Origin: Dichetophora obliterata
Lineage: Eukaryota > Arthropoda > Insecta > Diptera > Sciomyzidae
Reading direction: 5' to 3'
Assembly: GCA_963920525.1 (NCBI GenBank)
Contig: OY986439.1
Coordinates: 33,735,819 to 33,799,818 of the forward strand
DNA: 64,000 bases
How positions within the stretch are numbered: position 1 is the stretch's first letter; every line of letters starts with the position of its first letter. The notes beneath the pieces are model-generated. The model was not told the origin of the DNA, searched no databases, and saw only the letters and a program-made list of their open reading frames with translations. Of this stretch, positions 1-11,494 are shown in pieces. Made by a program: the position numbers and the translations under genes.

Positions 1-819
1 ACAACGTGGTTGATGTAATATTGTGCTAGCAGTAAAAGTCCGTTATTCTGCTAATTAACTATTGCCTAGTCCAGCTTTGAATGAAAAATCAAGAGAGGTA
101 TTTTAACGAAAACAAAAAGGTTAATTTATCAAATCTAACTGTGGTGTATTCCGAGGAAAACTTGATTAATGAAATGATATTGAGAGCGCCTAAAAAGGCC
201 CAACAAATTTTTTCTTTCCGGCTTTCTTTTTCCGATCTCCACACCTAAATCTACCAGGCAGAAAAAACTACCAGAAAAAAAAGCCCTCCACTATAAAGGC
301 CAGCAAATTACTAAAATTCTCTTTAAAAAAGCCAGAGTAACTTTATTTTTAATTTTAATTTTAAAAATAAGCTTTTGGCAATAAAAGTCTTTTCTCGAAA
401 AAGTTTTTATAAAAAAAGCTATGAATATCATTTATGTTTAGTATCAATGTAAACCAACACTTGTAATAACAATATGTGTTCTTATTTTATTATTTTCTGA
501 CTGTTTTGTTATGTTTCTAAACCATTATAGATTGGGCCTTATTTAGACATGGTGGTCCTAATATGGCAAAAATCAGACCTTTTTAAAACCTTCTGAGCTG
601 GATATATTTTTTACTTTTTCATGCTTTATTTTTATCTTTTTGAAAAAAGAATTGAATAAACAAAAATACAAAATTGCAAAAATAAGTTTAAAAAAACCCG
701 TTTCTCTTCTGTCTGGTAAAAACCGTTAGGTTGGCCTTATTTGGGTAACTTACCTTATATAAAATTTCAGTTTAATTAGATGCCAACAAGTTTGCAAAAT
801 TGCGAAAAATGGTATGCAA
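1..819. other. AT-rich intergenic DNA
   Basis: I see no gene, inverted repeat or tandem array that I can support here. The DNA is AT-rich with many short A and T runs. Confidence 0.5.
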
Positions 820-1610
820 ATTTTGACGGACATACATACATTTACCACTTACATAGAAACATACATATATACGAACGAAGCAAGTTATAATAAGCTTATA
901 ATCAGCCCCGTAGTTTTGAAGATATAGGATTTTAATTTATTTGTGGGTGGTGAAAGGGGGTGTGGCACCATTTTTTTCTGAACCATCCTCTACTTGAAGA
1001 AATTAACTGCCAAAATTTTAGCCCCGTAGTTTTAGATATATAGCATTTTAATGGATTTGTGGGCGGTGAAAGGGGGAGTGGCATCAAATTTTCATTAATT
1101 ATCCCCTACTCGAAGGAAATTTACTGCCAAAATTTTAGCTGAATCAGCCCAGTAGTTTTAGAGATAAAGCATTTTGATTGATTCGTGGGCGGTAAAAGGG
1201 GGTGTGAAAAAGATTTTTATTATAATATTGCATTGTCACCGGACTTACATCAGCCCCATAGTTTTAGAGATATAGCATTTTTATGGATTTGTGGGCAGTA
1301 AAAGGGGGAGTGGCAAAAATTTTCTTAAATTATCCTCTGCTCAAAGGAGATTTACTGCCAAAATTTCAGTTGAATCGGCCCAGTAATTTTAGAGATATAG
1401 CATTTTTATTTATTTGCAGGTTGTAAAAGGGGGTGTGGCAAATTATTTATCATAATATTGCATTGTCACCGGACTTACATATATATGCTAAATTTCAGCT
1501 TAATCGGATACCAACAAAAGTTGTAGAAAAATGGCTTGCAATATTTGAGGACATACATACACACATACATACGAACGAAACAAGCTTAATAAAAGCTTAT
1601 AAAAAAAGAA
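820..1610. repeat. Tandem array of ~115-125 bp units (TE-derived)
   Basis: A segment beginning AGCCC(C/A)GTAGTTTTAGA recurs at about 904, 1020, 1146, 1251 and 1376. Each copy is followed by a G-rich block (GGGCGGTGAAAGGGGG) and then TGGCA. A longer phrase (ATTGCATTGTCACCGG) occurs at about 1229 and 1460, so the higher-order unit is about 231 bp, two subunits. Related flanks with CATACATA and ACGAACGAA(G/A)CAAG motifs bracket the array at about 860 and 1570. I infer the internal repeats of a decayed retroelement. A distant cousin lies at 49490-50340. Confidence 0.6.
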
Positions 1611-1624
1611 TGAAAATGTCTAAT

Positions 1625-2045
1625 TTTTAAAAATTTTTTTAACTTTTTTATATTTGCGTAGTAATTAAGTAGCACTATATTCAGTAAAAACAATGACAAC
1701 AATCGACCCTAAGGATTTAAAGATACAAGCAAAAATATGTGCTGGCGTTACGTTACAAAAAACAGAAGTGATTTTTGACTTGGATTACAAAATTTGCAAA
1801 AGTCTCTGAATTGGGCAAGACTTTTTGTATGAAACTTTTTTATATGGGTTTGAAATAACATTAGTTTATTTTCCAAGTGATCAAATTAAAAAATCTTTTC
1901 TAGTTTTTTTTTTATTAGGTTTTTTGACCTGGCCTTACGTTACTTAAATTTCCATTGCAGTTAAATTGAATAATTAAGATATGAGGTAGTTAAGTAATTA
2001 TATAATTAAGTAATTAAAAAACAAATCTTATATATATTACGCAAA
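1625..2045. repeat. Dispersed repeat family R1, copy A
   Basis: This segment shares long stretches (GCGTAGTAATTAAGTAGCAC, then AATCGACCC, GTTACGTTACAAAA and TTAAGTAATTA) with 28615-28940 and 30470-30870. The two other copies begin with GGGCATTTCC; this one lacks that start and looks 5'-truncated. No coding sequence is apparent, so it is probably a non-autonomous DNA element. Confidence 0.65.
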
Positions 2046-2656
2046 AGGAAATTTTATCCGGCGTAAGGCTTTTTAAGCACAAGTCCAATCTTAATAAATT
2101 TAGTATGGTTTGGTAGGTTTAGACCTGTAGATGTGCAAACTAGACTTTTTATTTCTTAAAAATTTATATATTTTAAGTTATAACGAGTTAAAGTTTATAT
2201 ATAATTGTTATGTTTCTTTTTCTCTTCTTAATTTCAGCATATGCCTAAAAATATGTGAGGTATTATTTAGCGCCACCTATCGGCTAATAGCTATGAAACT
2301 GTTATACTGGCGAATAATCTTTTATAATTTCACAGCTAAAACCAAGGTATATATAAGGAGGTAGAGTTAGTAGATACAATTCTCTCTTGTGGTGGGTACC
2401 TTAGCTGTCAAATTAAGTTGCTTACGAACAAAAACAAGGCAAATAACAAAACTTGTCAATTGGAATTGTGTTGTGAATTTTTGTGATTTAAATTGATTTT
2501 ATTGATAGAATTAAACGCCAAGAAATTGTGAAATTTGCCGAAAGCCTTTCCAAAAAGAAAATGGCTCATTTTTTGTGTGCCTCGTGAAGAAATACGCAAT
2601 CGCTGAAACGTTGCTTGTTCCACAATATTTTTACAATCAGTTGTCCCTGGCAAAAT

Positions 2657-2847
2657 TAGACAAGGTAGTGTTAGGGCGGAGAGCCAGTGACCAGAACTGT
2701 CAAAACGAAGTTGACATATCATACAAAATCTACAGCCAATGAGAATGCAATATGAAAGCAAGAATTGGCAAAAATACCAAAATGGGTGAGTTTGACAGTT
2801 ATGGTCACTAAGAAAGAACACATTCAGCCCCAACACTACCTTGTCTA
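2657..2847. mobile_element. Short inverted-repeat element (~190 bp)
   Basis: TAGACAAGGTAGTGTTAGGGC at the left end is matched, with one mismatch, by its reverse complement ending at 2847. TA occurs at both edges, which fits a TA target duplication and a MITE. The interior is non-coding. The flanking sequence from 2046 to 2656 shows no gene. Confidence 0.6.
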
Positions 2848-2849
2848 GT

Positions 2850-3735
2850 TCTACTATGCAGTTGTCTATCATCTGTCTTCAATGTGTTCAGGACAGGGAT
2901 GGAAGTGGAATTTTTCAGATTGTGCCTAATTGCAGAGAAAAATAGTACCTTTTTAAAAAAATTGAGCTTACACTAAAAAAAGGAGCGTTTATAATATACT
3001 TGCTGAAGCAAAAAAATAAATATATTTTCATTTCCATACGGATTTCTGAATGCCTAAGATCTTTCCAATTTCTTAACCAATTGCAACAGTCGATATGAAA
3101 AGAGTTATTGAAATTTAATTTATTTTAAGAGTCTAGTCTGGCTAAACAGGCCGATAAATAGGCAATTTTCATGAATGTTTTTTGAAAAAAGTTAAAAATA
3201 TAGATACTTAAAACTTTTCAGGTATATTAATAGTACTTTGAAGAAGATTGTATAAAGTTTTTAGATTATTTAATGAATGCTTAAAACAATAAGAAAAAAA
3301 AAACAAAAAACTTTTAAAGCAGAACCAGGGGTGACGTGCGCCAGTGCGCAAAACACGAACCGAACCGGCGACCTATCAACAAGTCAAAAGAACCATCTGA
3401 AACCAAAAATCAAAAATTTTTCTGTTTAGTAAGAGAGTTTTTATGGAAAAGATAACTTTTATTGAAATTTATTAAAAAATAAAATGGCGGCATTTGAAGA
3501 ATTGGTTGTCATATTTGCTGAAAGTTTTCGTTACATTTTTATTGATAAATAATCCAAAATGCAAATGGAAACTATTTGGAAGATTATTGTCCATGGACAG
3601 TTTAATAACGCGTTAAAAAAACAATGATTCGCTAAAAATTGATTAATTGCTACTATGAGCCACAAACTAAACCAGGGCATAATTTTGCCAAGAGTTGTCG
3701 CCTCGCCATCTAGAAAAAATTAGCAAAAAAATATA
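2850..3735. other. Intergenic DNA, nothing recognised
   Basis: No credible coding exon or repeat structure was found by eye. Confidence 0.4.
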
Positions 3736-4680
3736 CAGGGTTGCCAATATTCGAAGCGCCCATTTTATTTTTAAATAAATCAAAGAAACCACAATTTTTT
3801 TGTCTGTTCGTCATGAATATCATTTTATTGGGTTCAAGTAGATTTGCTTACATTATTTCTTGAATATGATATCTCGTAAATGGTCGCCATTGGCCTCTAC
3901 GACATATTGTGCCCGTTTTGAAGCATTTTCCATGGTTTTCTTCAACATTTCGATGGGAATGGCGGTTATTTCTTGACGGATGTTGGTTTTCAGCTCTTCT
4001 AGGGTCTTTGGCTTGTTGACGTAAACCTTTGATTTCAAATAACCCCACAAAAAGAAGTCTGGAGGCGTTAAATCTGGTGATCTTGGCGGCCAATCGAAAC
4101 ACCATTTTTTGACATCAAACGGCCAGGGAACAATTGCTTCAAAAAATCGATTGTAGTGCGGCTTGTGTGTGGTGGCGCGCCGTCTTGTTGAAACCAGTAG
4201 TGCCTGATACGCTTTCGACGAACGATTGGCATGAAAAAATTGTTTATCATATCGCGATAACGCTCCTGTTTGACAGTAACTCTGTGGCCATTATCATCTT
4301 CGAAAAAGAACGGCCCAATGAGCATTTTAGCACAAACGCCGCACCAAACAGTGACTTTTGCATCGTGAAGAGGTACCTCTTGAATCTCTTGTGGATTTTC
4401 AGTGGCATAAATACGGCAATTTTGTTTGTTTACCGTTCCGTTCAACTGAAAATGAGCTTCATCGCTCATGACAATTTTATGCCAAAATTGCTCTTACTAT
4501 TGACTTGTTTTGTTGAATGTAAATTTCAACAATTTTAGAGCGTTCGCGTGGCGTGTACTGTTCCATTGTAAACATTTGCTTGGAATGACGCTTCAAACGC
4601 GGTATGTCATTAGTCGATTTGGCATCACTGCGGAAAGTTACAGTGTTGCCAGATGGGCGCTTCGAATATTGGCAACCCTG
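3736..4680 (-). mobile_element. Internally deleted Tc1/mariner-superfamily element
   Basis: The ends are 27-bp inverted repeats (CAGGGTTGCCAATATTCGAA, extended to GCGCCCA) that match perfectly. They are flanked by TA on both sides, the expected target duplication of this superfamily. The total is 945 bp, shorter than the roughly 1.3 kb usual for mariner-type elements. The missing sequence is in the 5' half of the transposase gene. The copy cannot be autonomous. Confidence 0.85.
3853..4566 (-). pseudogene. maT/mariner-like transposase, deleted and frameshifted
   Basis: The gene starts at an ATG at 4566 and encodes about 29 residues beginning MEQYTPRERSKIVEIY, as in the N-terminal helix-turn-helix (DUF4817-type) domain of these transposases. 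A stop follows, and the sequence jumps directly to the catalytic core. There the first Asp is in MSDEAHF, the second in WFQQDGAPPH and the third in SPDLTPPDFF. About 36 residues separate the last two Asp, close to the DD37D pattern of the maT family. A frameshift in an A run near 4108 separates the second and third acidic residues. The C-terminal end (WGYLKSKVYV onward) is intact to a stop at 3853. More than 100 residues of linker are absent. Family assignment below superfamily level is inference. Confidence 0.8.
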
Positions 4681-4942
4681 TATGTGAATGTCTCATTATT
4701 GGAGACAACAAAAAACGATTCAGGGTCGCCCAAAAAAACATGTTTTAGGTGCATACGATTTCCCTTATATCTTTACTTCAAAGAAAGATATTGACTTCAT
4801 TTAAAAACAGTTTAACATAAAAGTAACTGGTCTCTTAAGGACAATAAAATTTTTATTTAATTATAAATAAGGTTTGAAAAATTATTTAAACTTGTTGAAA
4901 AATATCAAATTTTTTATTTTAACCACCCCGTTTTTGGAAGTA

Positions 4943-5392
4943 AAGGCTCTACCAAAATAGATGAAACGAGACGATAGCATTTTGACGAACGTCTGCACTC
5001 GTTACGGATGTTTACGTAACGAGTTTTACAAAATTAAACGATTTGCTCAACTCGTCTGAAACAGCTGATCAGTAGGAAATCGAGTATAATTTATTTATGT
5101 ACATTGTGCATTTTGTAATTTTTAATAAAGATTTGTGAAAAATGAGTGAAATAATGGCGAAATTGAAACAAATTGATGAAAATAAAATAAAAACACACTC
5201 TGCACAGCTGTTGTTGACGAGTTGCTACGCTAGCAGTTCGGTTCTTACGGAATAATACGTCTTGTCAAACTGTTTCGTTTAGTTTCGTTCAGTTACGTTT
5301 GCTCATTTTGGGTAACAACATTAATACGTATTCAACCGAACACTTACGTTTTTACTCGCTACGGACCAAAACGTCTATTTTGGTTGGGCCTT
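4943..5392. mobile_element. Inverted-repeat element (~450 bp), TA-flanked
   Basis: The left end AAGGCTCTACCAAAATAGA corresponds to the reverse complement of the right end, which reads AAGGCCCAACCAAAATAGA. Both are flanked by TA. The interior contains many ACGT-type words and no open frame of note. It looks like a MITE. Confidence 0.6.
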
Positions 5393-5394
5393 TA

Positions 5395-8300
5395 GAGTTT
5401 TTGAATTTTTATTTAAATACTTTTTGATGAAATTACGTAAAAATGTATTAAAAAATAATTACAGGTTTGCAGATATCATGCTTTTAAAATATGAATTTAC
5501 GAAAAATGTGTCAACTATCGGACACTGTATCTCCGAACACGCACATTTTAAGAAATTTTGTTTATTTGTATATTTAGTATCACTAATTTGCAATACATTG
5601 AGTGTCTTTTGCCTTGTTTTTGAAAAAGTGCACGAATCAGAAATAAAATTGCAAAAAAAACTCATCGACATATAAGATGTGTATGTGTATCCCTTTAGTG
5701 TATGATTTCTGTATTAAATTAGTTTTTAATACATTTTTAAAATGCGTTTTTTTTAAACAACCCAAAAGGCACTTTCAAAATTTTATCAATTAGTGATACT
5801 AAATATATATAAAATTAGTGATACTAAATATATAAAAAAATAAAGATTTTTAAAATGTGTATCTTCAAATGCTATAATTTTGTAAATTACGACTTTTCGA
5901 TAGACATCCCAGCTAGAGCAGTAACTGTTACATACGGCGTATATAACACGAGCGGTCACACGTTTTGCGTTACGTCCATATAAAATTTTTCATACAAAAC
6001 TTGTGACCATTGCTCAAGCGGTGATCAAAATGTCACAAGGTTTGCATCTCTGATTCTCATCCGTGTGATCTGGCATCCCTTTCAGCCACACATGTTTTTA
6101 CAATGAGAAAAATATATAGCTTAACTGCTCACACCAATTATAAATTCAGATGTGCACTATCCTCCCCTCTCCCTATGCCGTTGTGTCTAACCCTCCCCCT
6201 AGCCCACAGGTTAGAGCTCTGGCCTCTTATATGACAAATTATAAACACAATTGTTTGAAGTTTTTGCATTAGTTTTTTAATAAAATATTTACCTTCCGGA
6301 TAGATTTAGCATTGATTATAAAATTTTAACCAGCAAACAATTATAAAATAATAATTCAGCATGAACAGCACATAACATCAAAGGCACATTTTCGCAGTTG
6401 CTTGTTTTTCGAACAATTTGTCCCAAGTATTCTTCAGCATTTATTCAATTTCTTAATCTGAAAATAAAAATTATTAAATATCGTATGCACTATTTTTAAT
6501 AAATTTTCAAAAACTTCCATTTGATTGAACCGCTTTGTGTTGCATGCTTATTTTTCTTGTTGAGTTTATTTTTTGCCCGCAAAAGAGCTAGAAATACAAA
6601 CACATATAACTTTTCTGTTTTCCATGAAATGACAACATAAGAGTGTATTGGTGAACACCAAATTTTGTTTAGTTGTGTATGTAAACTTGTTACTGCTGTC
6701 TAGCAGGGATATATATGCTTTAAATTTTTAATGAAATCAGATTTAAGGGCTAACTTTTTATCACCCCTAAAACTATTTTCAGATATTGGGCTTGAAACTT
6801 TAAATTTGTTAAAAAAAAAACGAAAAAAAAATTTTTTTTACTAAATTCGATCATAACAACCATACTACTGACACTATTGGCACATATTATACCTTATACT
6901 TTTTGTTTAACTATCCTCTACAACAAACAAGCGTTTATATAAATTATTGCTATCAACAGTGCATTTTTTTATATTTTGCCATTTATATGAAAAATTTGGG
7001 CTAATCGGAACAAACCATTACAATATTTGGATTTGACGAAAAATTTCACTATAAAAAATGTTATCGCTGTTTGTTATAGTGAAAGATTTCCAAAATTTTT
7101 GGCGTAGTGTAATTATGTTTAAGTAACTTTAATAGCAATGATAAGAATAACGAAATGTCAAAGTAAGCATCAAGGTGCATAAAAAATTTAAAATTCCATG
7201 AATTACATTTACATGCCACTTTATTTTTTTTAACTCCGAGAAATTTAAATAGTCCAAAACGAAAACGTATGTGCCTAAACTCTCGTCTGATCTCGAAAGT
7301 ACCAAAAATAGCACATTTGTGGCTATAGTTCCATCCCTGGTTCAAGTTCTTATTCATTGTGTTTTACGCTCTTCTTATGGTTGACAGCTATGGTACCCAA
7401 CTCTCTGGGACGACTCTACCATGTTGAATATACCTTTCGAAAAAATATTCAATGTACAGATTTTTTTTACAGTTTTATTTTAAGTATAGATTATGTATTC
7501 ATTACTTATTACTAATGCCAAATAAAGTTTTTTTAATAGAATATGTAGACCTAGCTACTTTTTCCTAGCAAAAACAGTCCATTCGATACATATACATCCA
7601 ATTTTTTATCATCCTTTAACCTTTCTCTCCATCATTTTCAGTTAGATATATTTTTTTCGCCGCCGTCTTTACTCATCTACATTCAAAAATTTTATATTTT
7701 GTATTTGTATAAAAATGTTTCATTTCGAATTTATACATTTTACGCTTACGATGCCTTTCTGGTATTTTACGATGTCTGGTACTTTAAATAAGTACGAAGT
7801 GCAAAGTGCTGATTATTACCCAGCAAAAATTTTTTTATTTAATTTGCAATAAAAATATCTGTTTGTTATGAATATTTAATGCGCATTGTACAAACATCGT
7901 CGACGCAATGGGACACACTGATAACGAATGCTCCTTTTTCAATGTCGCACGCGACGTCGACATATACGCTAAATTGGCAATCGTATTGTTCCTTTTACAA
8001 TTTTCTTATATTCTTTAAATATAACCCCTGATTAAAATGAGCAAATGCCATTGCATAATGGCTCTCATTAAGAACATTCATCTAAACAAAACGTGCCATA
8101 GAAATGTTCAAAGCATAACTTTTGCACTTGTGCGACTTTGCATTTGAATATTTCAAAATGCGTTATGAATATATGTAAAATTTGTTTACATTAGTTAAAT
8201 TTGATAGATTCCTTATAAAAATATGTTAAAACAACATGCTTTTATAGACTTTGAATTTTTTAGCTGCGGTTGACATTTCTGTGGAAATGCCCATATTTAA

Positions 8301-8648
8301 TTGAAGGTTTGTAAAATAGAAATAAAAAATAAAATTAATTCAAGCGAGGATAAACAAGGATCTTTCTCTATTTCCTCCACTAATTTAATATTTATTAATT
8401 GCTCACTCATTTTTGTTGCGCACAAAACATATAGCAAAAGAAACAAATCGCCGATTAAAATTGTAGCAAGATATGTTGCATTGAACTGGTCGCGAACGCG
8501 CTGAAAACTTGTTGAGCACAAATTACTTGATGTGAAGGCTTCGATATAAATACATTGGTTAGCAACTTTTGTTGCAGTTGCATTACTTTTAAATTGCACC
8601 ATGTGTAAAAAGCCTAATAGAAACAAAGTAATAGAGAATGACGTCACA
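5395..8648. other. Intergenic DNA without a recognisable gene
   Basis: This is about 3.2 kb of AT-rich sequence. A reverse-strand frame at 8297-8647 has two hydrophobic stretches but no recognisable family, no splice context and biased low-complexity composition, so I do not call it. A short phrase (TAGTGATACTAAATATATA) is repeated at about 5791 and 5816. Confidence 0.4.
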
Positions 8649-9455
8649 TTCTCTACCAGGGGGTCAATTCCCGTTTTGCGTTAAAGTGAAGTGAAAAAAA
8701 TCTTTTCACAATAGTTTTTATTTAATGATTTCACTTTTTCACTTCACTGCGCACAAAAACGCGATTCTTGTTCGCCTAATGGAAAGTAGTTGCTGAATAG
8801 CATTTGAGAGTTGCTGAATATCTATTAAACAAAGCTTTTATGAAAAATAAATGTACACAACGTATTAGATGGTAGAAAACAAGGGCGTCCGCAGAACTTT
8901 TTCTAGGGGGGGGAAAGGTGTGCACATATATGAGAATGAACGTGAAATGTTACCTATGTAATTTTATTGTTTGAGATTTTCGGTGAAAATTTTGTGAACA
9001 CTGCACGTTAATGCACTCCACATATGCAACATATTAATAAAAACAATAGATGCACAACAGACGACAAATAGAAAAAATCTATTGTTAATCGTTAATCGCT
9101 GATCAGGGCTGCTTAAGGGCCATATAGACTGCACAGACTATTTGCGCAAACAAGACTTTTTTCTCGTCATAGCGACGACCATACACTTCACAGACTTTAT
9201 TTTTCACATTTTTTCGCAGACTTTTAATTTGTATTAATTTTTTCTTTTCTGCTTTCATTTTTATATATTTTCCTTCACAAAAAGTGATTCACAGCTTATT
9301 CTATGCGGTGCATACTTTCAATTTTAGGGCTTTATAACAACGAAACTAACAGGAATAGAAAAAATAATATGGTAGCATTTAAAAGAACATGATGTTTAGT
9401 TTAATAAATTAACTTAATTTATTGTAAAAGTATATATTAAGTTGGCTTAAAATTA

Positions 9456-10774
9456 AGAAACCAGAAAATACTGTTTAATTTTATATCACAGCTTATTTTA
9501 TGCAGTCACTTGTCATTTATAAATTTTTCGTATTAATTAATGATATTTGATATTTTTTATTATTTGATATGATAGCCCTTGTTGTCCACACAGATCTGAG
9601 GTAGTTTGGCATTGATGCGACCAGTTTTTAAGTGATAGTTTTCAAAATATTCGCCCACTTCGTTTTCAATATCTCTTTCAGGTGGTTTTTGTTTGAAATT
9701 TGATGTTTTCGGATTTTATTTTCCAATAAAGACCACACATTTTCAATAACATTAAGGCCTGGCGACTGTGCTGGCGGCGTCATCAATTGTGGGCAGTTGT
9801 ATATTAGCCTGGTTTGCACAATACCCGCTTTGTGCTTTCGATCGTCATCCTGGTAAAATCGGAAATTCAATTTTATACCCAGAACCTTTGCACTCTGCAA
9901 CAAATTGTTGTTCAGGATCTGTAGGTACTTAGATTTGTCTATTGCTGTTTTAATAAACGGCAACTTCCCAGTACCAGCAGCTGACATTCAGGCCCAAACC
10001 ATGACGCTGCCACCGCCATGTTTCACGGTTTGTTTTAAGTTTTTTTTTGTTGACTTCGGTATTCGGTTTTCGCCACATATAGCACATACCATCTGAACCG
10101 AATAAATTGATATTCGATTTATCTGCAAAAATATTTGAATTCCAGTATTCTGGAGCCTTGGACATATGTTCTTTGTCGTAGTTGAGTCTGCATAATCTGT
10201 TTTTGGGGATAATAAACGGCTTGTTTCGTGTTACTCGGCCATGAAAGTTCTTTTTGCGCAAGACACGTCGAATAGTTTTAGCATTACTCTGTTTGCTCAG
10301 GTCAGTTTGATCTTCAAAAGCCATTTTCGGAGCTGAGAGTCTCGGATTAGCCTTTATCTTCCGTACAATATGACGCTCGTCGGTTGCATTAAAAATTTTG
10401 TTTGGTGCTTTTTTGCTCTTATTGTGCAATCGATTCTTATGAACGAAGTGCTCGTTGATTTTTTGCACTGTAGAGGAATTGCTATTAACCATTTCAGCCA
10501 TTTTTCACTCCGAGCTGCTGTTTTTAAAATAGTATATAACCAATTCTCGTTGTTGTAGCGTTGTGCGCGCTCCTATTTTAAATAATCATAGAAGCAGACA
10601 CTTGAAGCAATAAAATCCGACTAAAAAGCTAACACAAAGCAATTATAGAAATATAACGATGGCATAGCTAACGAAAGTACCGTTAGACAGCGCAGCATTA
10701 TAGTACCGTAACAGAGAGAAGTGACTGCATAAAATAAGCTGCGAGATGAAATTAAGCAGTATTTTCTGTTCTCT
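9456..10774 (-). mobile_element. Tc1-like DD34E transposon, innermost insertion
   Basis: The inverted repeats exceed 50 bp. The stretch from 9462 (CAGAAAATACTG) to 9511 (TGCAGTCACTT) matches 10719-10768 reversed, with about four mismatches. Outside them the sequence is TA on both sides, at 9454-9455 and 10775-10776. The length, about 1.32 kb, is near that of a full Tc1-like element. It interrupts the hAT element around it, so it is the youngest of the three insertions. Confidence 0.85.
9628..10501 (-). pseudogene. Tc1-like transposase, broken by frameshift and stop
   Basis: The upstream part (MAEMVNSNSSTVQKINEHFV onward) covers the second DNA-binding segment and the first catalytic Asp (IFADKSNINLF). 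The downstream part contains YQDDDRKHKA and SPGLNVIENVW. Exactly 34 residues separate the inner Asp from the Glu of IENVW, so this is a DD34E enzyme. The two parts are in different frames. In the downstream frame the conserved GGGSVMVWA motif is followed by an in-frame stop near 9990. The usual Asp of SPDLN is Gly here. The far N-terminus of a full 340-residue Tc1 transposase is not evident. The copy is dead. Confidence 0.85.
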
Positions 10775-10949
10775 TATTTTTTAAACATCACACATTAAAA
10801 ATAAATATTTATAAAATTTTTCCCGTCTAGGGGGGAAAGTGCCCCCCCCTGCACCCCCCTGTGGACGCCTATGGTAGAAAATATTTACAAAAATGACTTT
10901 ATTGAACATGATGATGACTTCATTATGACTTCAACATTCTTATATTGAT

Positions 10950-11216
10950 TTATGTAGAAAAAACCCAAAGATTTTTATGAGGAGACTTCACCAAAATTGC
11001 GAAGGAACACTTCGACTTATATTGCTTTCCCAAAGCCATAAACTTGATTGAGAAAGTAAAACTATATATTACAAATAAACAATAAAAAAGAAAAATATAA
11101 TTAATTTTGCATAAATATATATAACCAAGATAAGTTTTTCGGTAGCACAAAATAGCAGAAACTAATATAGCAAGTCGATAACGCGCGTTTGCAACCGGCG
11201 TTAACTTTGTTTTCAT
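10950..11216. other. Interior of outer element, unassigned frame
   Basis: A reverse-strand frame of 88 codons lies inside the outer inverted-repeat element. Its product is hydrophobic and unlike any family I know. I treat it as chance rather than a gene. Confidence 0.3.
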
Positions 11217-11494
11217 TTCAGCAAAAAATAAACAGCTGTTGCCCTTTTAACACATAACGGGAATCGCGTTTTCCGTGTAAAGCTGAAAACACTTTTCATA
11301 TGACGATAACGCAGAACGGGAATTGACCCCCAGTAGAGAAATAATCGGTAGACAAGTGTTACAATAACGAGCTACAGAACAATAGATAAAAGCGCTCATG
11401 GGTTAAACTACATTCTTTCCGAACAAACTCCAGCGAGACTCGTTTATCACACATCCAATATTTTGACATTTGTTATCAGGCTGCACATGTAAAC

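Larger units (their letters stand above)
8880..10873. mobile_element. Non-autonomous hAT element, nested
   Basis: The left terminus CAAGGGCGTCCGCAG and the inverted right terminus CATAGGCGTCCACAG are flanked by an exact 8-bp direct repeat GTAGAAAA (8872-8879 and 10874-10881). An 8-bp duplication and CA-initiated ends followed by G runs are typical of hAT transposons. Without the Tc1-like insertion the element is only about 675 bp and encodes no hAT transposase. It must have been mobilised by an enzyme from elsewhere. Confidence 0.8.
8649..11340. mobile_element. Outer inverted-repeat element of a three-level nest
   Basis: The left end (TTCTCTAC, then GGGGGTCAATTCCCGTT and TGCGTTA) is repeated inverted at 11308-11340. 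A second shared block (AAAACGCGATTC) lies further in at each end. After removing the nested hAT element, the host element is about 690 bp and has no coding content. I could not define a target duplication, because the flanks are inverted rather than direct repeats. The superfamily is undetermined. Confidence 0.65.

Noticed and set aside
8297..8647. 116-codon reverse-strand frame with two hydrophobic stretches
   Set aside because: No recognisable family, no adjoining exon with matching phase, and AT-rich composition that yields hydrophobic translations by chance.
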